From NCBI RefSeq assembly GCF_008831285.2, contig NC_045148.1, positions 21,323,002 through 21,387,001 on the forward strand: 64,000 nt of DNA. Direction: 5' to 3'. The notes under the pieces were generated by a model, which worked only from the letters and a program-made list of their open reading frames with translations, did not search any database and was not told the DNA's origin. How positions within the stretch are numbered: the first letter of the stretch is position 1; the number at the start of each line of letters is the position of its first letter. The position numbers and the translations under genes are program-made. Positions 53,159 to 63,921 of the stretch are shown here, one piece after another. The stretch comes from Nymphaea colorata. Taxonomy: Eukaryota; Streptophyta; Magnoliopsida; Nymphaeales; Nymphaeaceae.

Positions 53159-55492
53159 AATAACAAGTGGCAATGCCAGAAAATAACCTTCATCACCTCG
53201 AACACCTTTGTTGAAGCAATGGTTGTGACTCTATTGCTCCTTCATTGGTTGTGACAAGAAAATTTTCTATCACCTCGAGTGCCTTTTGGTGAAATTTTTG
53301 TTTTCACTCAAGGCTGGATTTTGAACTTGTTAAAATTCCCCAAACTAGCGTTTGGGTTGAGCTTGCTTCAAAAAAGCCCTTAGCCAAACGGCCAAGTTGC
53401 GCTTGCTCCATAAAATTCCCTTGTCTTGTGACATGATTGAGCTAGCTTTTAGAAAGCTTCAAACCTAGCGACCAGATTGCGCTTGATCAAACCTTTAGCT
53501 TAACAGCTGGTTGATTTGATTGGGATATGATGCTTTTTTTATAGACAATGATAATTGTTCATGAGAAATATTTGTCGCAAAAGAAATTTAAAAATGTCCT
53601 TGAAATATTAAAAAAAATAACCCAGTATGAGCAATTGCCATGATTGATAGAATCTTATTCAAAATAGATTGTTGGGTAGAAGATAAAAGGTTAATGTCTT
53701 GGATTGAGACTGAGGCGAAGAAAGTAATGAAAATTGCCTCAATCAAATAAGGTATTAGCAAAATTATAAAAATGAGGTATATGTTCCCTTAACGGAGAAA
53801 TGAGGGTGCAAGGTAATGACATATATATGAACTTTGTTATGCAAGAATTTGTGTTTGGTCTCTGAGGTGAAGAAATTGAGACAAAGCTTGTAGGAGAGAA
53901 ATTTGTTATAAGAATATGATCAGTAGATGATAATTCTCATAGTGAGATATCAAGTTGATAATATAGGAAAATGGAACATCTCAATTTCGAAAGAATTAAA
54001 TCTTGAGTAGAGTATAAATATAAGAGATTTGACTCAGGAAGATATAGATTCAACAGGGGTGAATGAATAAGTCAAAAATCAAATGTCCGATGAATGAAAA
54101 TAGAATGTAATCAGAACATTAGCAAAAATCTTGGAATAAATGATGACCTAATAAAATCATGGAAGTAGAAAAATGGTAGAAAGACACACCATATGTTTTG
54201 AAGCCAAAAAATTATTGGGCTAAATATAAGTGTGGAAACAAACAATGTATGGCCTGAGTCAAGCACATGTTGATCACGGACTAAGATTGAGGCAGAGACA
54301 CTAATGGAAGTTGCCTCAATATAATGAATAGAAAAAATTATATAAAGAAAAGTGATATGTGAAAGTGAAGGGTAATATCACGTGTCTGAGCTTGGATATA
54401 CAAGAATTTTGCACGAAATTGGCGCAAAGCTTGAAAGAAAGGACTTTGTTGTAGAAATATGATTGGTAAGTAGTGATTTTCTTAGCAAGATGGAAAGTTG
54501 ATAATATAGGAAAGTAGAGAGAATTATGAACAATTTATGACATGTGAAGAATATTAACTTTGAAAGGATTGGACCTCCAGCAGAGTTGATTCATATAGAT
54601 TCAATAAATGGAAATCACATGTTTGGTGATTGAAAATTGAGTATACTCGAGTAAAGTAAATATTGGTATTCAATTTGGAATAAATGATAGCCCAATGAAA
54701 TCATGAAAGTAATAAAATAGGGAGAAGTATATATTGTGGGTGTTGATGCTAGAAAATTGTCAAGCAAAATCACTTTCAAGAATCACTCTGGACAAATAAA
54801 TGATGGATTGATAAGGAACAATCGATGTCCCAAATTATGGAAGTAGTAGAATATAAAGAAATACACCATATGAGTATTAAGGATAAGGAAAAGAATGTAC
54901 GACCTAAGCCAAGCAAAGTTGGTAATTGAGTTAGAAAACATTAGGTAAGACAAATAAATGAGAGATTGACAAAGTATGCTGAAATGTAGAAAAAAAAATG
55001 GACTTGTTAAGGAGTAATTGATGACCCAATGAAATTATGGAAGTAGTAAAGTATGAGGAAAGACACAACATGAGTACCCAAACTTGAAAAAAATGTTTGG
55101 CATAAAATTAGGGCAAAAGGAATGCGTAACATAAGTCAAGCAAAGATTGGTAATTGAGTCAATACTTGGCGGTCATGCTAGAGATGATCGAAGAAGACAT
55201 TGATTTAAATGAGAAAGATGTTATGTAAAATTGATCAAAGATGGTACAAGATGCACATGCAATCATCATACAATGATAAACATCGAGCATTTTTTAAAAT
55301 CACCTTTATCATGCATATATTTGAAAAAGGAGCAAAGGATCCTAATTGAGTTTAGTTTGATCAATTATGATTATCTCATGTAAGATATGCCAATATACTT
55401 GAGCCAAGAGGCTTAGTACGAGCATAAAATTCTCCATTAGGCAACTAAGGGTAAGGTTTATCCACTTCTTCTTGATCACTCGTCAATATACC
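53159..55492. repeat. Gene-free block with degenerate internal repeats
   Basis: No domain is recognised. Diffuse repeats are visible: GATTGAGGCAGAGACACTAATGG at about 54285 against GACTGAGGCGAAGAAAGTAATG at about 53708. The phrase ATGA(C/A)CC(T/C)AAT.AAAT.ATGGAAGTAG occurs near 54145, 54690, 54830 and 55025. It may be the body of a non-coding LTR element, together with 51180-53158. Confidence 0.45.
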
Positions 55493-55710
55493 GGCAAAAT
55501 TTTCTTTACACCAAACTTGTCTTCAAATATGAACCGGACCCTTCCCGTTAAATTTGGTGGTGGGATAATAAATTTTCAGTCGGACATGTGTGGTTTGACT
55601 GGTTAATGTTCCAAAAAGCATGTAATGTGATTTGAAAAGAGTAAGGGAAACTGGATCCAGCAACTAATCAGATTCAGATCTAATTTACAGTTCTAGAACT
55701 GAACCCAACC

Positions 55711-55926
55711 CTAACAGCGAAAGCTGCCCATGATCACCACTACTATGGACGAAACCAGAAACTGGGGACCAATACTATCGTCGCCATGCCACAGAATGGA
55801 GGTGTAGTACTCTGCGGGAAGTACTCAGAGACGGATCAGGCAGCTGTTAAGGGGCTGTATCCAAGGTCGTCTAGCAAGCGGCAGTATCCTCCACCGGAAC
55901 AGCCCCTAGCCAACCCACACCAATAG
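55711..55926 (+). pseudogene. Small secreted-peptide gene 3 (5'-deleted)
   Basis: An open frame without a start: LTAKAAHDHHYYGRNQKLGT, NTIVAMPQNGGVVLCGKYSE, then SSSKRQYPPPEQPLANPHQ and a stop at 55924-55926 where gene 2 has NPHHYGHGIP. Upstream, the sequence jumps from the GAACTGAACCCA block (33261-33271 in copy 1) straight to CCCTAACAGCG (33673), so TATA, start codon and signal peptide are deleted. It keeps the base that gene 2 lost, which makes it the best witness of the ancestral frame. Confidence 0.8.
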
Positions 55927-55974
55927 GGCATGGGATCCCAGAGCCTCTGACACCACTGCTGCACTTCTTTATTT

Positions 55975-56100
55975 TGAACATTTGGATGCATAATTCGAGT
56001 ATTGATCTTTTTTTTTTATTTTCAACATTTTTATGTATAATTGGAGTATTGATCTTTCTTTATTTTCAACATTTGGATGTATAATTGGAGTATTGATAAT
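55975..56100 (+). repeat. Tandem repeat behind peptide gene 3, three units
   Basis: TATAATTGGAGTATTGAT-type units as at 33940-34060; the same number of units in both copies. Confidence 0.85.
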
Positions 56101-58310
56101 TTATGGATTCCTAATTGGTGCAGAGAGTTAAGGGTTTGGCCAGAATCACGTTTCGTCTTGATTCGTTTGTGGGCGAAATGTTCCCATATTTCAAAATGAA
56201 TGGCGTACGTGAGATCACGTCAAGTTCCCATATTGATCTTAACGTTTTCAAGCTAAATATTGTATTCTTGGGGATTACACTTCTTGCCCTAGTTTAAGGA
56301 CATGAATGGCGATCTTGAACATCAAACTTCATCCCCCTATAGACTGCATCACTTTCTGCACACTGCACATCATACCATGAGCAATCTCCTTATTGCAGCC
56401 ACAAAGCTTGCATCGTCTTGGCAATTGGAACCACTATTTCAACTCCTGCATATGTTTGAACCTGGATCATGCAAGAAAAGAATTTGGATCTAGAGTCCAT
56501 TCCATGTTTAAATTTTGGGTTGAGGGATACTATTTGAAAACTCTATATATATATATATATGTACATAATGACAAATGTTTAAAAACACTAATACAATAAT
56601 ATAAGGAAATTTTGTAGGGTTGGTAAGGATAACTGCCCACACCAGGCCACATGGATTTGGGTGAATGGAAAGGAACCCACATCCAAGGTGGGAGGCCGAA
56701 TCCTACTCATTTCCCTTGTCTTGGGGTTCAAGCTGTGTTCGGACTTGGGTGTAATCATAGTATTTTCCTTTGACTCCATAGTACCATCTTGCACTTCAAA
56801 GAAATAGCATCTACAAGAGTCAATCTAACTACGAAGCTCTCATCAGCCCTCCAGTGCTACCAGCCACTTTATACCCTTTAGCTCTATATGTAGTTCCTCT
56901 ACTGGGCTACTGTATGGCAGCAGTAAGAAGTAATAAGTTTTTACAATTGGAAACCCACCGGTAAAAGTAGGTGCCCATGCAAAGCAGGTTTGAAAAGCAA
57001 ATAGTTGCCATTACGATCCTTTACCCATTTGAATGCCTCGAACTAAGAAATGTGTAAGTCAGACTGGGCTGGTCCGTCATACGGATTTCGACCCGAGAGC
57101 TAATAGCATGGATCCTGAGAGATTCAACTTTCATGGAGCCTGAGTTGAGCAGGTAAGATGGGGACGGGCATGGCTTTCATGAGGCCAGGATTAAGAAGGT
57201 AAAATAGGTAGACCTTGCCATATTACAAATAAATATGGAACGGTAGATCGTACTGAAAGTACTTGGGCTCATCCTAAAGGAGATGTCAGCTTTTTTCTTT
57301 GGTAAGGGGTTGTTTGAATATTGTCATCAACTTTCCATAGTTTTTCCTTTCATCCAACGCTTTTCACTCTTTTTGGGTGCTCAACATTCCATTGTTTTCC
57401 TTTCATGCATCCACGGTTTTCCACTCTTTGCAGGTACCCAACACATAATCGCCCGTGTTTTGCTCCATTGAACAAAAATGTAAATTTACTAGTGATATAT
57501 ATCTATATATATATATATATATATATCCGTGTTCACTTTTCAAAGAACTGAGATGATTTGTCCGACCGCTTCTCTCTCTATTTCCTTCTTGCATGCTGAA
57601 GGATTCAGTGTTGCCTTTAATTGAACAACAAAATGGGCTTGCACGTTTATATTCATACACATAGATGAGAAAAAGGTTGGCTATATACAGCAGAGATGAA
57701 CAAAAAGTTAGCTTCATTTGAACAAGTGTTTGTCGGATGAAAAGGAGATATCCCAAGGAGGCCGAAGCCCATTTTTTTTAAGTATCCTTGGTGTCCAGAG
57801 TTGATTTGGGACCTGGGTAGGGAGCAGCCATCAACTAAAGATTGTGTATCCACTGTTTATAACAGAGAAAAATAATACCCATAGAAATGACATTGATGAC
57901 TGAACTTTCATTGACCCGCCAATCGGATCAGCTATACTACACCCACAAAAAAAAAGTGGGTCAGTCATAAAGCAGCCAAAATTCAGTTGGCTTCGTTAAA
58001 TCTTTTTGAAAATGACAATAACACCCATAGAAAAGTCGGTCAGTCTTAAAGCTGCCAAAATGCAGTTGTTTTCACTAAAGCTTTTTTGAAAATGACAATT
58101 AGCAACCCTGTTAAGAAGTGATGTTTTATATAGTCCAAATCCATGTAATATGTACCCTTCCTTGCATTGCCTTGGATCTGAGATCTGAGGGTCGGATCTG
58201 TCCTTGGATCCGACATGTAGATTTCTTATCCACATGGATGCTGAGATCTGCGTAAAGCATTGGCAGGAGCTCTCCTGCCATTGCCATTATGAAAGAGCTC
58301 GGTCTGCTGG

Positions 58311-59206
58311 CCTGTGGAACCAGACTGAGAGATTGAGACTCTCGCCCTTTGGGAGTTTGCTCGACATCTCAGAAGAGATGGCGAAAATCAAAGAGAAAAC
58401 CCTCGCAAAGAAACCAAACCTTTGATCCGCAGTTCCATGTCGAATTCGATCATGTGCTTTCTCAAATGCTAATCACCTGTCACAGATCACCTTCTTTTCA
58501 TTTTGCAATATTTAGTCGTGAGTGCCCCACACCGTCCACAATGCCATTCAATCTGTTGCATGCCAATACATGCTAATGAAAATTGGTTTCCAAAATCAGT
58601 GAGAGAAACTTACATTCTGTACAACTACAAGCCTGAGGGATTTAAATCATTCCGTCAATCATATGTTGATACATTGTATTTGGTGGGTGTGGTTAAATGC
58701 ACTATATTAACAGTGTGCAAGTAGCCTGAGGGATTTCTCCGCCCATTATTTCCGTACTTTCTCTCTCTCTCTCCCTCATAGGAAACCAGTGGCCTTCACC
58801 CGAAAAATATGCTGGTTCAGAACCGAGAACTGTGTGAAACAAAGTCCAGGGAGGGAAAAAAATATACAGAACAGAGGTGTCGCTTCATCTAATATTTGTG
58901 TTCACATATTGCATGGTTCAGTTCAGCTTCAAAGCTGGTTACGTAAGCAGGGGCACACAGGAATATAAATGACCAAAATACCCTCATTAGAATAAGAAAA
59001 TTAATTAAAAAAGGTAAGAAAGAAAAAATGTCTAAAATTTCTATGGTGTTCCTTGTTGCCTCTTACCCCTGTCTATCTGCTGTTTGTTTTTGTAGTCATG
59101 CGACTAATAACTTAAAATCTCCCTAGCTTTTTCTCACTTTAAGCAAGGGATTTTCATATGGAGAAATCCTTTAATACCAGTATTTGTATACGTAAATCTC
59201 TCTGAC
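58311..59206. other. No confirmed gene
   Basis: An ORF at 58204-58425 and its neighbour at 58349-58576 overlap the end of the segmental duplication and have no recognisable domain. A CT run lies at 58760-58774. Nothing else is seen. Confidence 0.45.
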
Positions 59207-59400
59207 GGGTGTGATTAATTTGTAGAATCTGGCACCAATGATCAATGACATACTCTGATAGAGTCAGAGGCGAGTTTCCTAGAGGGCCATTTAGGAAGTT
59301 ACACAGATGTGAACCATTTGGGAGAAGATAGAAATCAAGAATAATCAATAATAGCATGAAAAGCGACTTCGTAAGTCAGTCTGTTTTGTTGCTTGCGAAG
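59207..59400 (+). repeat. Peptide-locus flank repeat, copy 3
   Basis: Partner of 8266-8460 and of 10790-10876/11193-11235. It contains the empty target ATGTGAAC of MITE A at 59305-59312. Confidence 0.7.
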
Positions 59401-60349
59401 GCTTTTGACTTCATGGTCATGATTCAGTCTTAAATATTCAGATAGTTAGATACGAGTTTGGTTTCAGTCACTGTTTACGTCGCTAGTTATATCGAGTTTC
59501 AGTTGGCCAGTCTATATATTATATACAAAAAATATTTTATGGCTATGGTTGATTGAATGAAGTAGTCCTAAAAATATGAGGTTCACAATGGTTTTTCTTT
59601 TCTTTTTCCCTTTCCTGTAAGATTATGGCTAGCTCTGTCATGGATGAGCCCATAGATATTTACACCTGCCCTATTGAATTTGTGAACTCACTGAGCGTGT
59701 TTCTTGATCCTTCATTGATCTCTAAGCTTAACTTATGAGTGTTGGCCATGTACTTGACCATCTTGCACTATTTCATTTTCTTTTATCTGCTGCCTTTGAT
59801 CTTTGAGTGTACCATCTTGATCGGGTAAGCAGAAGCCCCTGAAGAAGGGCCTAAGATTCTCCTTCCAACCCCAAAACCCTGCCACCTTCTATTGCGGAAA
59901 GAAAGCCCCTTGACCTCATGATCACTATCACAACACGCTCAATTGACAACCAAGACCTGTGGAGACAAAGAAAGAGTGACTTATACCATTGCAGCCATTA
60001 GTCTAATTAAAACCATAAAGCTGTGTGCAGTTTTATGCCAAGTAAGTCGAAGGAGCATTTTATTCCATCACTTAATAAGAGAGCAGAAACCTCCACTCTT
60101 TCCTGCATTTTCTCATGGTACCTAGCTGAAGAAGAGAAGACAAACTTGAAAATGTGAACGACAAGAATGTATGGTATTTAAAATATTGTAAGTGCTAAAA
60201 TAATTCATTGAAGAAAATTGTGTTCGAGAAAGGTATTTAATTTCAGACTGGAACTGCGGGTTCTCTACCAAACCCGTGAAGGAGAGCCATGTGCACCAGA
60301 AGCTTTTGGAGTTCTCTCTTATATATATGCACTTGAACAAGGACTGGAT
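59401..60349. other. Intergenic, low-copy
   Basis: A 37-codon ORF from ATG 59625 (MASSVMDEPIDIYTCPIEFV) is not recognised. 60000-60290 resembles 22440-22760 (GCAGCCATTAGTCTAATTAAA, GGAACTGCGGGTTCT, GGAGAGCCAT), so the TNL 1 downstream region is partly repeated here. Confidence 0.45.
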
Positions 60350-61002
60350 CTTTTGTGGCTGCCGTCCCTAATTGGTGGGCTCGCACCGTCAATGGTAGGT
60401 GGGCCGCTTTCAGGCTCTCGTGGAAGTTGCACTCTATCAGGAAGGAGGTCTTCGCTTGGAGGCGTATTTTCTGGAGCGGCAAATTTTCTGAGGTGTCCGT
60501 TTGGGATGAGGTGATCCTATCCCTCCAGTCTTCCGACAATATTTCTACGGACCAATCCTCTCGTCTCCTTTGTCTTCAGTGTTTTGCCCAGGAGTGGCGG
60601 ATTAGGGAGTCCATCCACTGGTAGCAGCATTCTAAGCTGGGTTGGCTTGCGTACGGAGACCAGAATTCTAGATTCTTCCACTTGGCTGCCTCTCAAAGGC
60701 GCCGTCAGACGTTGCTCCAGTCCATGGTTATCGGGCACGGAGTTTTTCTTGGGGATGACATTCTCCAGGCTTTGACCACTCATTTTTAGGATTTCTACTC
60801 TAAGCCTCTTCGCTTCCGTGCCCCGCTGCCGGATTTTCACATCTCCTCCCTCTCTGTCTCGTGTGCGATCTCTTTGGAGTGGCCCTTCCTGCACCAAGAG
60901 ATCAAGAACGCTGTTTGGGCCCTTGGCTCTGCTAAGGCACCAGGCATCGATGGTTTTCCTATCGAATTTTTTCGTACCTTTTAGGATGCTTGTAGCGCTG
61001 TT

Positions 61003-62070
61003 GTGTTTGCTTTTTGTGATGAGTTTGCCTCCAGCTCCATATTCCTTAAGGATTTTAACCAAGCTGCCTGTGTCTTAGTGCCTAAGCACCCTAACCCTAC
61101 GGATGTCACCCACTTCCGCCCGATCTCCATTTTAGGCACGCCTTACAAGAATATTGCTAAGCTGCTCTCTTTGCAGCTTGCGCCGGTCATGCCTTCTATT
61201 ATTAACCCCATCAAGGTTGCTTTCATCAAGGGTCGGTGTTTGCAGGACGCTGTTGTCCTGGCTAATGAGGTTGTTCACTCCCTTTACTGTCTACGGCTTC
61301 CTTCCTTCATCATTAAATTGGACATATCTAAGGCCTTTGACTCGGTTAGTTGGGAGTTCCATACTGACCTCCTCACTCGTCTTGCTTTTGGTCTGTCCTT
61401 CAGAGAGTGGATCCTTTCGCTTGTCACTGGGGCCCAGCTTGCGGTCTCCTTGAATGGGAAGTGTGGCGATTTCTTCTGTCTCGGGCGTGGCCTCCGTCAG
61501 GGTTGTCCGTTATCGTCATTGCTTTTCAACTTGGTCGCTGAGAGTTTTTCTGTTCTATTTGATCATGCAACGGTCGTTGGCTTCCTCAAGGTGCACACGC
61601 TCCCCCACTTACAGACCTTCTCCACCCTTCAGTATGCTGATGACTTTCTCTTGTTCGGCAATGCTTCCTGCCAAGAGATTGTGAGAACTTGTCTCATCCT
61701 TCGGGTTTTTGAGCTTATCTCAGGTCTTTCTATCAATTCCGCTAAATGTCACCTTTCCGTCATTCACGCGGATCCGGCCATGGTACTTCTCGCTGAAACA
61801 TGCTTTGTGTGTAAGGCTGCTGGCCTGCCCATGGACTACTTGGGGCTTCAGATTACGTTGTCGCTTCCTACACCCTCCTTTTGGAATGGAGTGGAGCAGA
61901 AACTTATTGATCGCCTTCAATGTTGGCATGGAAAACTGCTTTCTCTCTCAGGCCGTATTACTCTTGCGAGGCACTATCTCACGTCTGTCCCTCTCCATGC
62001 TCTGGCTGTCTATCAGCCTCCTGTGGCTGTCCTAAGTAGGTTTGATAAGATTATTCATAAGTTTATCTGA
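61003..62070 (+). pseudogene. LINE-B reverse transcriptase, long open frame
   Basis: 355 codons open. Motifs in order: HFRPISILGTPYKNIAKLLS, VAFIKGRCLQDAVVLANEVV, KLDISKAFDSVSWEF, LRQGCPLSSLLFNLVAESF, the catalytic LQYADDFLLFGNAS, GLSINSAKCHLSVIH, YLGLQITLS and GRITLARHYLTSVPLHAL. It ends at a TGA at 62068 in place of the tryptophan of the family's KFIW-G motif. The part before 61003 (60350-60983) is readable in other frames with stops at about 60622, 60787 and 60982. Confidence 0.88.
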
Positions 62071-62931
62071 AATGGGGATCGGCCTTCGGATCGCCTTACG
62101 CATTGGGATGTGGTTGTCTTTGCGCGTCTTCTTGGGGGTGCTGAGGTTACCAACCTTAGTCGAGCATGCGAGTCTTCTTTGTGTTCTTGGTGGTGGCGTC
62201 TGGCAACTGAGTATTCTCCCATCACCCAATTCATTTGTTCCTAATTCGACCTGTCTTCTCCTAGTGTTTGGAATTATTCCATCCCTCACCCCTCTCCCTC
62301 TCACTTTTTGAAAGACATGCTTTTTGCACTTCCTTTTTTCCTCCGCCTGGCTGACCTCTCATCGTCCACATCCCCATCCTGGCCTCTCTCACCTACCCGT
62401 GAGTTCACTTTTTCTTCTTGCTACCTGGCCTCCTTTGGTCTTTCAGTTGCGTCGCTCCCACCCCAATCCCTTTGGTCCCCTGGCCCCTCTTCTCATGCCA
62501 TTCCTTTCGTCTGGCTTCTTCTTACTGGCCACACCAACACTTTTGACCACTTACAGCGCCTTGGCATCAGTTTGGCTAACCAGTGTCTCCTCTGTCTTGT
62601 CGCGGCTGAGTCTCGGGTCCACCTTTTTACCTCTTGCCCGTTCTTCGTTAGGGTCCTAGCTTCTACCTGGTCTTCCCTCGTTAGTAGTCTTCCAAACCAA
62701 ATATCCATTTGTTTTCTGTTCCTCTTTTGTCCTTCCCCCCACCTGTCTGCTTCCTGGGGTCGTGTTTGGAGGTCGTGGCTCATTTCAGCTTGGTGGCGCA
62801 TTTGGGAGGAGCGCAACAACATGGTTTTCAGGGACACATTCTCTTCGTTAGATTATGAGGCTCATCTTGTACAGGGGGATGTCCAGTCTGCCATTCGGCT
62901 AAGGCGCCGTGGTCCGTCTGCGGTTGGGTGA
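62071..62931 (+). pseudogene. LINE-B C-terminal zf-RVT domain
   Basis: 62308-62931 is open for 207 codons: FTFSSCYLASFGLS, FVWLLLTGHTNTFDHLQRLG, then CLLCLVAAESRVHLFTSCPF (the C-x2-C and H-x4-C zinc cluster) and WWRIWEERNNMVFRD near the end, stopping at TGA. It is the C-terminal part of ORF2 and contains the residues lost in LINE-A. The 62071-62307 stretch before it is in another frame. Confidence 0.85.
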
Positions 62932-63087
62932 CGGTGCCGCTCCTTCTTTCCTCTCTATTCACACCTTCTTACTTCACTGTGCTTTGTATTGTATATTTTC
63001 GTCTTTTTATTTTTGTTTTTACGGTTTGCTTTTGTATCTAAGGGACTTCTTGTCCCCCAATTTTGTTATATATTTCCCATTTTATCG

Positions 63088-63140
63088 GCTCTCTCTCTCT
63101 CTCTCTTTCTCTCTCTATCTCCTGCACACACACACAAACA
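63088..63140 (+). repeat. (CT)n/(CA)n 5' leader of peptide gene 4
   Basis: CT repeats followed by CACACACACAAACA end at the start codon. The arrangement matches gene 1 (CT run, then CACACACAGACACACA). Confidence 0.8.
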
Positions 63141-63479
63141 ATGGGTCATCTCGTCAAGATAGCCCTAGTTGCTGCCATGGCCACACTTGTAATGAACTGT
63201 AGTGCAGCACCAACGGTAACATGGGAAGCCGCCTACGACCCCTGCGATTTCGGCAACAAGAAAACAATGATGAAGAGTATCGACAAGCCAGACAAGGGAG
63301 GACTACCTTCTAAAGAATTATCACGGCTAGCGATGATGGTGCAAGATCCCTGGTCTTCTATCAGGCAGGCCGTATCCTCCTACTCCATAGCCTGTACCCA
63401 ATCCTCCTCGGCCTTCACTCGAACCTTGCATACATTGCCCACGGGACCTTCAATGGGGCCGCTCAAGGACGTTCGCTAA
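63141..63479 (+). CDS. Small secreted-peptide precursor, peptide gene 4 (altered C-terminus)
   Basis: 112 residues. The signal peptide MGHLVKIALVAAMATLVMNC (cleavage likely after SAA) is nearly the same as in gene 1. The middle (KPDKGGLPSKELSRL, QDPWSS) aligns with gene 2 (MPQNGGVVLSGKYSQ, LHPWSS). After PWSS the family core is not in frame: the next frame reads GRPYPPTP-stop-PVPNPP, aligning with KRQYPPPEQPLANPHH of gene 2. One extra base between TGGTC and TATCCTCC (17 bases here, 16 in gene 2) explains this. The present C-terminus (from IRQAVSSYS to GPLKDVR) is therefore new. ATG 63141 is chosen because it matches the other family starts. The locus may be expressed but is probably not a normal family member. 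Confidence 0.6.
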   Translation: MGHLVKIALVAAMATLVMNCSAAPTVTWEAAYDPCDFGNKKTMMKSIDKPDKGGLPSKELSRLAMMVQDPWSSIRQAVSSYSIACTQSSSAFTRTLHTLPTGPSMGPLKDVR

Positions 63480-63489
63480 TGATAATTTT

Positions 63490-63690
63490 GAGCACTTTTA
63501 TTTCCAACAGTTGTGTTCATGATGAAAGTATTGAATGGAGTATGGTTTACAATCCATTTGTAATGCATGCATAAGTGTAAGAAACTAGCAGTCCTTGGTT
63601 CTGAATCATGTTGTGCCAAAACATAGTCACCTCGAGGTGTGCATGGACGATGGAATACGCACACAACTGTGATTCTTCAACCTGTGACTC
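63490..63690 (+). repeat. 3' flank of peptide gene 4, shared with gene 1
   Basis: Words in the same order as 9510-9720 (AACAGTTGTGTT, GTAAGAAACTA, TCTGAATCATGTT, GAGGTGTGCATGG, GATTCTTCAACCTGTG). Confidence 0.6.
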
Positions 63691-63917
63691 TTAGTATCTG
63701 GATTGCCCCTACTATCCAAAGGTTTTGAGCTTTCGTATCAGAGTTGTTATAAAACCGTAGGCTTTGAAATGTAGTGGACAGCAAAAGAAAGGCAAGGAGA
63801 AGAAACCAAAACTGCTTTAACACAATTTTGTCTGCTAAGTACTTGTCACTCCTAGACTCAAAGTTTATCTACCAAGGGAACACATACTAGAGGCCGCCAA
63901 TCTATCTTTATTTATCG

Positions 63918-63921
<4 letters not shown>
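63691..63921. other. No gene seen
   Basis: GTATCAGAGTTGTTATAAAA at 63737 resembles the start of a copia primer-binding site (TGGTATCAGAG), but no LTR end or gag is seen beside it, so it is not called. Confidence 0.3.

Larger units (their letters stand above)
55493..58310 (+). repeat. Segmental duplication, copy 2 (partner 32791-36350)
   Basis: Same order of blocks as copy 1. It lacks MITE B, about 400 bp covering the promoter and signal peptide of the peptide gene, and parts around 34300-34560. It carries extra (AT)n runs at 56546-56561 and 57497-57526. Confidence 0.85.
60350..63089 (+). mobile_element. 5'-truncated L1-type LINE (LINE-B)
   Basis: Collinear with LINE-A from 45088 on (TTTTGTGGCTGCCGTCCCTAATTGGTGGGCTC) to the shared 3' end CATTTTATCGGCTCTCTC. 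It lacks ORF1 and the endonuclease, as 5'-truncated LINEs do. The reverse transcriptase is nearly intact but the frame is broken before and after it. Its 3' end touches the CT run of the peptide gene 4 leader, so that gene's own promoter region is displaced upstream of the LINE or lost. Confidence 0.87.

Noticed and set aside
63737-63760. Copia primer-binding site
   Set aside because: Only a partial match (GTATCAGAGTTG) with no LTR end or gag beside it.
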